A stretch of 64,000 bases of DNA from Sciurus carolinensis (taxonomy: Eukaryota; Chordata; Mammalia; Rodentia; Sciuridae). The stretch spans positions 88,841,758 to 88,905,757 of the forward strand of contig NC_062217.1 in the NCBI RefSeq assembly GCF_902686445.1, read 5' to 3'. The notes under the pieces are model-generated. The model saw only the letters and a list, made by a program, of their open reading frames with translations, had not been told where the DNA came from and ran no database searches. Made by a program: the position numbers and the translations under genes. Shown piece by piece: positions 56,126 through 64,000 of the stretch (the first letter of the stretch is position 1; every line of letters begins with the position of its first letter).

Positions 56126-56336
56126 TTTTTGGGGAGTGGGGTTGGGTACTGGGGCTTGAACCCAGGGCACTCAGGCACTGAGCCACATCTCCAGCTCTAT
56201 TTTGTGTTTTATTTAGAGACAGGATCTCACTGAGTTGCTTAGCACCTCGCTGTTGCTGAGGCTGGCTTTGAATACAGGATCTCCTTACCATAACCTCCTG
56301 AGCTGCTGGGATTACAGGCGAGCACCACCACATCCG
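56126..56336 (-). mobile_element. Dimeric B1/Alu-ID SINE, copy B
   Basis: Same insertion as 728-936, with target duplication ACTTTACTC at 56117-56125 and 56337-56345. It differs from copy A by one extra T and one extra G in the tail-proximal runs and by the CACTCAGGCAC variant. Confidence 0.93.
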
Positions 56337-56345
56337 ACTTTACTC

Positions 56346-57460
56346 ATCTGTTTCAGTTGAGCATCCTGTTGCTTTTGTGGGTCACTCCAAGGTAATGTTT
56401 ATCTGGAGATCTCTATGACTACACTGAGAAATAAGTGCAAGTCATACATCCATTTGAGAGGAGACAGTGCTTCTTCTCAAAACATACCTTTTGACCTCAT
56501 AGTCCAATGGGGACCCCAGTCTGTGAGGGCTCTTTCCCTTGTCAATATGATGACATTGCCATGATATGGGTTCCAGTTTTAGCTGAATACCCCAATTATT
56601 CTCTTTGCAGGGGATAACCTGTCTCCTGTTGCCTGAACAACCACTAAAATACTCTCTTAGTTTATCAGTCTCCGAATAGGCTCCAGAGCAACTTTAAATC
56701 TACACTGGTTTAACCCTCTGACTTCTAGCTTCCACTGTCCCTTTGGGGGTTCTATTACTTAATACTTTCTCAACAAAGAAACCCAAGTCAAGCCAAATTA
56801 ACAAACCATAACCAACCAATAAAAAACTGGATATTTTCTAGAATACATTTAATGTTACTGTGTTAATGTGTAATATATGGTGAATTTTTCATAACATCTT
56901 CTATACTATGATAGTAGTCATAGTCCAGAAATATTTCCAGTAGTTTAGATATAATAAATAACAGAAAAAGGAGCAGTCACTGCACAGCAATTTCCCCTTA
57001 CGATGTGTTATTTATTTTTATAATGAAATATAAATCTCTTCAGATAAGAATTGCTCTCAGTTCCATATTCTCCCCATTTTATTTTACACGTTGTCTGCCT
57101 CTCTAATCTATATTATCTGTCCAGTGCCTAAAGACATTAAAGTTTTTAATACCTGATTTAAGAATTTAATTCTCTCTTTTATATATTTATCCACTCATAA
57201 GTTTGAAGAGCTTCCTACTTTCTAGTGGTAATAGAAAAATTAGAGTAGCATAGACTTCTCTCTCTTTGGACTTAAAACAACCATGCCTGACTCAAGCAGT
57301 TGACCTTCCTTCCTGTTCATCCTTCCACTGACAACATTGAAGAACCATTTTTACAATGTTTAATACCCCCTTAAGTCACATCTCATTCTGAATATATGTT
57401 GCCCTGACAATATTCTTCTACGCTTTTTCAAGTTTCTTTGACTTTTTTTTTCTTGATTAT
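56346..57460. other. Unassigned intergenic sequence, copy B
   Basis: Counterpart of 946-2059. No gene recognised. Confidence 0.5.
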
Positions 57461-57876
57461 ACAATAGCTCCTTACTTGCAGTCATTGTCCAAAAACATTA
57501 AATGGAAAATTTCAGAAAGAAAAAATTCATCATTTTAAATTATGCACTATTCTGAGTAGCATGATGAAATCTTAAACTGTCCCACTCCATCATGCCCATG
57601 ACATAAAGCATCCCTTTGTCCAGTGTGTCCATGTTGGATGCACAAGCAGTCCTTTAGTTACTTGAGAGCCATGTAGATGATCAGATGCACTGTCTGGGTG
57701 GGATGTTCAAATAACCATTATTTCAGTTAATTATGGTTCTAATGCAAAAAGTAGTGATGCTGGAAATTTAGGCATGCAAAGAGAAGCCATAAAGTGTATC
57801 CTTGAAGTGAAAAAGTAAAACTCTCAAATTACTAAGGAAAAGAATCATATTTGGTGGTTACAAAGTCTATGTCATT
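57461..57876 (+). mobile_element. Tigger transposon fragment, copy B
   Basis: Counterpart of 2060-2475, with the same breaks in the transposase start. Confidence 0.82.
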
Positions 57877-58630
57877 CTCACTTTATCTCAGTGCATTTTG
57901 AGGAGAGCAGGCTGTGCTTTGCTCTGAGTTACTCCATCAGATATAGGTCAGTAGTTTTCAGCCTGTGACATTTTGTAAAGTAGTAGTTTGCTATGAGCTA
58001 TTATATATTGAGTGCAAATGCCCAGGTAGAATGGCTCTGCACTTTGTTTGTACAAGTAAACAACCACTATCTTCTCAGCACCACCATAAGGCACAGATTA
58101 ATAAATAAACTTACACATGCCAACTTACTGAACTAAATCAAGGAGTACATGAACATGTGTACATCCCAAATCATATAAGGAACACCAGACCCAGAGGCAT
58201 CAAAAGATGCAAACCCCTCAACCAAGACCTATAAAAGAAGGAGCCCTGATGCCCCCACAGAGACTGGACATGGTGGCACACTGATCCCATCACCTGATCA
58301 CTCCTCATAAGCCTTGCCAAGAGAATTGACTGAGTGACAAACATCAAATCTTCTGTCCTTGGGCTTAAGCACAGTGCTGTTTCTCCTGTCTGTTGACCAC
58401 ACAATGGCCCACTTACGATGAAATTGAAACTCCCATCGTTGGACCCTGACCTAGAATATGTGTCTGCACTTTGACAGCTCTGAGCTCTGAACAGTTTCTC
58501 ATCTGGTTTTAGTTTTACCTGACCACTTTCAGTGACATTTCACATTGTATCTGCTTTTTGTCTTGGCCCTGAGTTCAGTGTCCTGAACCCTTGTGACTAC
58601 TTTAATTCTTTTTTAACCTTTTTGTAGCAT
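57877..58630. other. Unassigned sequence with LTR-like core, copy B
   Basis: Counterpart of 2476-3229, including the open minus-strand 77-codon frame at 58171-58404. Confidence 0.35.
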
Positions 58631-58665
58631 AACACACACACACACACACACATACACACACACGC

Positions 58666-58704
<39 letters not shown>

Positions 58705-58705
58705 T
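58631..58705. repeat. Compound (AC)n(AT)n(AC)n microsatellite, copy B
   Basis: Same locus as 3230-3293, with an internal CATACAC interruption and a longer AT run. Confidence 0.97.
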
Positions 58706-58749
58706 ATGTATATCTCACTGAATATATATAATATATATGTCAATATATA

Positions 58750-60660
58750 TCACTCTAGTCACATTTCACACTACAAAATGATATATGGGATTATTGTGTA
58801 ATATGTGATGTGTGATGTTATTGATATTATTAGTTAAGTTTGGAATAAAAGAGTCTGTGATTTCCTGGCTTATGTCTATCAGGTGTTCCATGAGTTTTTG
58901 TTGAATTGCACCAGTTGAAAGTGGTTTAGCCTGTGAATTTATTGTTATTCCATAAACTCTGACATTGTAGAAATACACAACATGTTTGGTCTTTGTTAAA
59001 GGCATATCCCCCTGATGAGACACTGGTATTGTGTCATGTCACATCATCACAAGAAAAAGAGTGAGTACAGTACAATAGAATACTTTGAGAGACTACATTC
59101 ATAGCCTTTATTACAGCATATTGCTATATGTTTTCTTTTATTAATACTTGACAATTTCTTATATATGTAGTTTATAAATTAACATTTACTATAGGTACTA
59201 CCTTAGGTTTGGGAATCTATTGGGAGTCTTTGTGTTCTTTATGGAGAAGCAGGACTACTGCCTGTATTTCTCCTAATCTCTTATGATTAAAAAGAAAGAA
59301 AGAGGGAAAGTAAGAGAGCAAAATAAGGAAGCGAACAAGGAAGGAAAGGGAAAGAATAAACATCCTTATAAAAGGACTCTGGGCTTGCTTATTAGGCATT
59401 TTAGAGGATTATCATTTCACTTGTCCTTTAAGGCTATTCATGAATGTAACCAGAAATTCATTTTTGAGGTACTGATAACTTTTGAATCATAGTTCCATAT
59501 AAAGTTTCTGGTCATTGAATTTGCTTTCATAAGCTATTTGGAAGTGCATTTTTATATATAAAGTCAAACTTTGCTGAGAATTCCCTTCCTTTATCATAAT
59601 AAGCTCCAAAGTTTCCAGGTACATGTACATCATGAACACATCCTTCTCCTAGATCTTTTATTCTCCCCTTCTAATTTTAAGTGATTACATATGTAGAATT
59701 TTTTATATGAACAAAACAGTACTTTTAAAACTATGGGTCAGAAAATTCTTCCAGCTATCAAGTATTGCTCTGTGACAAAAACATTTTTAGAAATGTTAGA
59801 TGTTTGATAAATATATCATCAAAGAATTGAAACTAACTTGTTTTGAGGAATTTGTTCAGAAATATTCTTAACTTATGAAGAACAGTATCCTAAAAAACCT
59901 GTGGCTACACTTCTAACAGGGTGGTGGTATATAGATATTCAGAATTAGTGTTCAGAATAAGGAAGCTGAGGATTTGCAGGACCTGAGTGTAATAAGTGAT
60001 TTCATAACAAAGAAGCAACTAATTTGTTCCCTTGGTTGTAGAGACTTTAGAAAGTGTTTTTATTATAAAGTCTGACTTTTTTTTCCTTTCCTTTGCTTGG
60101 TCCCCCCTGGTCTGTCTAAAGACTTTTTTTACCTGAGCACTAAAATTTTTCAAAAGTTCTGAAGCACCATCTCATCATCATTATTTATATAATAATGACG
60201 TACATGTAAGTATTTAATCTGCTTTTAAGAGAAGAAAGTTCAAGGGGGACCAAATCAAATATAGAACTGTCCTTATAAACTAAATTATTAAAAGAAAAAA
60301 TTATTTAACCTTTCACATTTTCTGCTTATCCATTAGTAAAAGATATTTTAAAAACATCACTTCACATGCTAATCCCTCATATGCAAAGAATTTTGGTGTA
60401 GTTTCTCTTTTTAAATTTGAGATTGAAAAGCTAGGTCTCATCAGTTCCTTAAATATCTTTCCCTATCAATTGAGCCCTTATATTGTTATTTTGATTCTTA
60501 AGATAAAAGTCACCAGACAAGTGGTAGCAATTTTTTGATGATTTTTTAATGTCAAAGTGGAGGCTTTTCACAGCTGATTATCTAAGTTTAATGAATCATT
60601 CTTTTTTTTTCACTCAGTAGTCCAGAAAAAGGGGCTAAAAAAATTAATTTTTAATTAAAT
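58750..60660. other. Unassigned intergenic sequence, copy B
   Basis: Counterpart of 3340-5261. The frame at 59283-59492 differs in reading frame from its copy A partner because of a 2-base deletion near 59357. Confidence 0.5.
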
Positions 60661-62545
60661 ACTTTCAAGAATATCCTCATTTAAAATAATATCAATAAAA
60701 TAAAATGCTTGAAAATTAATCTAATGAAGGAGGTGAAAGATCTCCACAATAAAACTATAGAACACTAAAGAAAGAAATTAAAGATCTTAAGAGCTAGGAT
60801 GATTCCCATAGTCTTGGATAAGAAAAAAATAAAATAATCAAAATAGTCATACTACTAAAGTATTATACAGGTTCAATACAATCCACATCAAAACACCAAT
60901 TAACTTCTTTGCTGAACTAGAAAAAAACAGCTCTAAAATTCATTTTTAAGAATAAGAGACCCAGAACAGCCAAAGTATTTCTGAACAAGAAGAGTGATCC
61001 TAGATGCATTGCAATCAATATCAAACCTCATGTTTTACTACACCACTATAGAAAAACCAAATAACAAAAAGAGCATGATATCAGTGCCAAAACACACACA
61101 AAGATGAATAGAACAGAATACCAGACAAAAGTACAAATCCATATCAACAGAGTAGATAACAAATGGTGCTGGGACAACTGGGTATCCATATGTGGAAGAA
61201 TTAACATCAATGCCTATCTCTCACCCTGCACAAAAGTCAACTTAAAGTAGATCAAAGACCTAGGAATTAGACCAGAACTTCTGCACTTGGTAGAAGAAAA
61301 TATCAGCTCAATTATCCAATATATTGGCACAGGCATTGACTTTCTAAGTGAGAGTTCTAAAGCGCAAGAAATAAAACCAAGAACTAAAAAGTGGTATAGC
61401 ATCTAATTTTAAAAGTTCTTCATAGTAAAGGAAACAATTAAGTATTTGAAGAGACAGCCTACAGAATGGAAGATCTTTGCTACCTTTTCCTGACAGGGAA
61501 TTAAAATACAGAATATATAAAACCTCCAAAAATCTAAACACACACTTCTCATAAGAAGAAATACCACTGCCCAACATATTGTGAAAAATGTTTGAGATCT
61601 CCAGCAATTTGGAAAATGAAAATCAAAACTACATTGAGATTTTATTTTACTCCAATTAGAATGGCAATTATCAAGAACACAAATAATAAAAAAATGCTGG
61701 AGAGAATGTGGGGGAAAAAGGTACACTCATACATTATTGGTGGCACTTCAAATTATTACAAACACTCTGGAAAGCAGTATTGAGATTCTTGAGAAGACTA
61801 GAAATGAAACCATATGATTCAGCTAGTCCTACTTTTCAGTATATATACAAAGATCTAAAATTTGCCTACTATAAGGATACAGGCACATTAATGTTCATAG
61901 CAGCGTAATTCCCAATAGCCAGGTAATGCAACAAGGTCATATGCCTTTCACCACAAATTGATAAACAAAATACAGTGCATATACATATTCATAATATATA
62001 TATACACACACACACACAATGGAGTTTTACTCAGACATAAAATGAATAGAATTATGGAGTATGCTGGTAAATGGATGGAATGGGAGCTCATCATATAAGT
62101 AATATAAACCAGACACAGAAAGTCAAAGGTCAAAATCTTTTCTCTCCTATGCGATAGCAAAATGAAGAGGTGAGGATTTTATGATTATAGACTTAAGATC
62201 ATGGGAGGAGAGGGAGGAGAGTACTGAGGGCATGGGAAGTGGCACCAGAAAAGGGAGGAACAAGGGTGTGAAACTCTTCAAACTATCTTATATACACACA
62301 TGAACATTCTATAGTGAATTCTAACTTTATGTATATGCCTAATGCGCTAATTTTAGAAAATGTAAATAAATAGAAAAAAAGACCAGTAGAATAGAGGAAA
62401 GGGAACAGGAGAATCAATAGGAACTGAATTGGGATAAATTAAATTAAATTAATTAAAATTTCATGTTTATATAATCATGTCAAAATCATCACCAGTATTA
62501 CATATTATTCTAAAGGACTAATAAAATTAATTTTATAAAAACAAG
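60661..62545 (+). mobile_element. Decayed 5'-truncated L1, copy B
   Basis: Counterpart of 5262-7145: ORF2 C-terminus, (TA)n(CA)n insertion at 61994-62018 with fewer CA units, purine-rich 3' UTR and A-rich end. Additional single-base deletions relative to copy A. Confidence 0.9.
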
Positions 62546-64000
62546 AATATACTAATTTAGTTAGAGACATAGAACTCTCTTACCAAAGCGATACCCCTTA
62601 TAAAGCTATATGCATTACCAAGGGGAAAAAAAATCAAATGCAGTAACACTAATTGAAGACATTTCCAATTAAGTTTGGAGGCCATTGTTGATTAGATACA
62701 GACATATTTGCAGTTGACCCTTTGAAACCAACTGCAGACACTGTGAGCTGACTTATAGACAGGGTTAAACCCATGGTTTCCTGAAGAATCATTAACCTCT
62801 GCTGACCTTCTGTACAACAGATACCCTTTCCCAAAATACCTAGAGACTGAAAGAGCAGTCCCTTTCTTAATAAGGCAACTAACTTTTATAAGCAACATTT
62901 CTAACAATTAATGCTATTTATAACCTTATAACCCATTTAAAAGTTATAAAATAGTACTGTTTTATAAAATCTCAGAGGACTTTTTAAATATTACCTGAAT
63001 TTTTGTTTACTCAGGTTGCAATTCTAATTATCCACAAATAATTTTCAATGAGGATGATTGTATTCATGCTGTACAGTATCTTAATTTGGAGAAGTGAGTG
63101 GAGGTATATTATATTTCATTGAAAATGATAGTATAATTTAATAAAATGTGAGATTACAATAAATTGATTCCATACTCTACTTTTCAATACATTTTTAATA
63201 AATTTTGAACTCAAAGGAGTATCAGTTAAAGTCTCAGGATATGGATACCTGAAGAAACAACTATTACCTATACCTAACAGGAGCATTTTGAAGCAAGGAA
63301 AAGCAAAAACCCAGGAGTGTGCCTCCTGCAAGAGCAACTGGTCATCATCCTCACCAGATTCCAGGTGATGCTGGAGGCACAGCCACCAGGCAAGCCACTG
63401 TGGATAGTTCTTTCTTCCTGCAGGGTTTTTCAACAATAGCACAGTTAGGAATTCTTTGCTTATTAGATTTCCTATCATGAAGTACTTTCATTTTCAGATC
63501 AGTCTTTGGGGAATGTTTTTTACTTGGGCAAAGGTGGACGTTATTTCAGATCTTGCAGACAGTTGTTTGAAAGAAATATTTGTCGAACAAATAACATTTG
63601 AGTAGCTAGTTTTTAAAATGACAAAATGCCCTTTGGTTTTGCCACTTTATGATTATAGGTACAATTATCAGTTTTCCAGTTAAGGATTAAATGCCTTTAT
63701 AATTAAAAAGGGTGCTCCTGTACTTTACCACATTTCTTTCTCACAAAACTGCTCTTTTGCATTTATTTGTAATATTGTTCAGTAACACCAGCATGTGCTG
63801 TCATTGTTTTGTTATATATTCTCTCTCTTTATCTATATCCAATTAGGCCAATTCTACCTCATAAACTGAACTTCACAACTCTTGTTATCTATATGTCATG
63901 GCCATTATCTCAGAATAAGCTTACATTTTTTAAAAAAAATAGAGTTCTGCAAATGCCTAACTGGTCTATTGTGATGGTTAATCTGGTAGGATTACGAGAT
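62546..64000. other. Unassigned intergenic sequence, copy B right part
   Basis: Counterpart of 7146-8601. A 120-codon minus-strand frame (63116-63478) exists only because of single-base indels and is not open in copy A, so it is not credible as a gene. Confidence 0.5.

Larger units (their letters stand above)
55396..64000. repeat. Long direct duplication, copy B (partner 1-8601)
   Basis: Near-identical to 1-8601 across the full length, with shared SINE, Tigger, microsatellite and L1 relics. The left limit here equals the window start of copy A and is therefore not a real boundary; similarity may extend left of 55396 to sequence before the window. The right limit is the window end, 5 bases before the point where copy A enters its L1. 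Confidence 0.97.

Noticed and set aside
63116..63478. 120-codon minus-strand frame
   Set aside because: Its counterpart in copy A is broken by single-base indels and it has no domain.

Overview
This window is a mammalian gene desert built almost entirely from retrotransposons and one long duplication. I find no host protein-coding exon and no functional RNA gene that I can support. The repeat set points to a rodent of the squirrel family (Sciuridae). It contains dimeric SINEs in which a B1/Alu-like half is fused to an ID/tRNA-like half (728-936, 19613-19843 and 56126-56336), further tRNA-derived SINEs, and a young L1 lineage with GC-rich promoters. The species cannot be named from this window.

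Layout. (1) 1-8601 is duplicated almost exactly, in direct orientation, at 55396-64000; both copies run to a window edge. Each holds an ancient minus-strand L1 remnant, a dimeric SINE, a Tigger DNA-transposon fragment, an AC/AT microsatellite and a decayed plus-strand L1 3' end. (2) At about 8606 a plus-strand L1 begins and runs into a 100-N assembly gap (11479-11578). (3) The contig after the gap opens inside the 3' UTR of a minus-strand L1 (11579 to about 15513). (4) 15514-34393 is mostly non-repetitive AT-rich DNA, with a class II ERV solo LTR (18458-19391, 6-bp target duplications), a rearranged older L1 (about 21895-24715), MaLR LTRs, L2 and MIR relics, a tRNA-derived SINE with perfect target duplications and a short truncated L1. 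(5) 34410-40326 is a full-length plus-strand L1 whose 5' UTR carries repeated promoter units. (6) 40343-44113 holds an ID-like SINE and a HAL1-like relic. (7) 44127-51004 is a full-length, nearly intact minus-strand L1 with 13-bp target duplications and a tandem array in its 5' UTR. (8) 51005-55395 contains ancient L1/HAL1 and MIR pieces, then the second duplicate copy begins.

How the parts work. The only coding capacity is L1 ORF1 (RNA-binding chaperone) and ORF2 (endonuclease and reverse transcriptase). Every copy here is broken, the best (44127-51004) by a handful of lesions in each ORF. The short SINEs would have depended on such L1 machinery.

The observations most worth following are: the 8.6 kb duplication, which may be a real 55-kb-period tandem duplication or a haplotig placed twice around the gap; three different 5' UTR architectures in three L1s; a long antisense frame with the same start in two L1 5' UTRs; and telomere-like TTAGGG runs in the L1 3' UTR. 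I found no new enzymatic or defence system.
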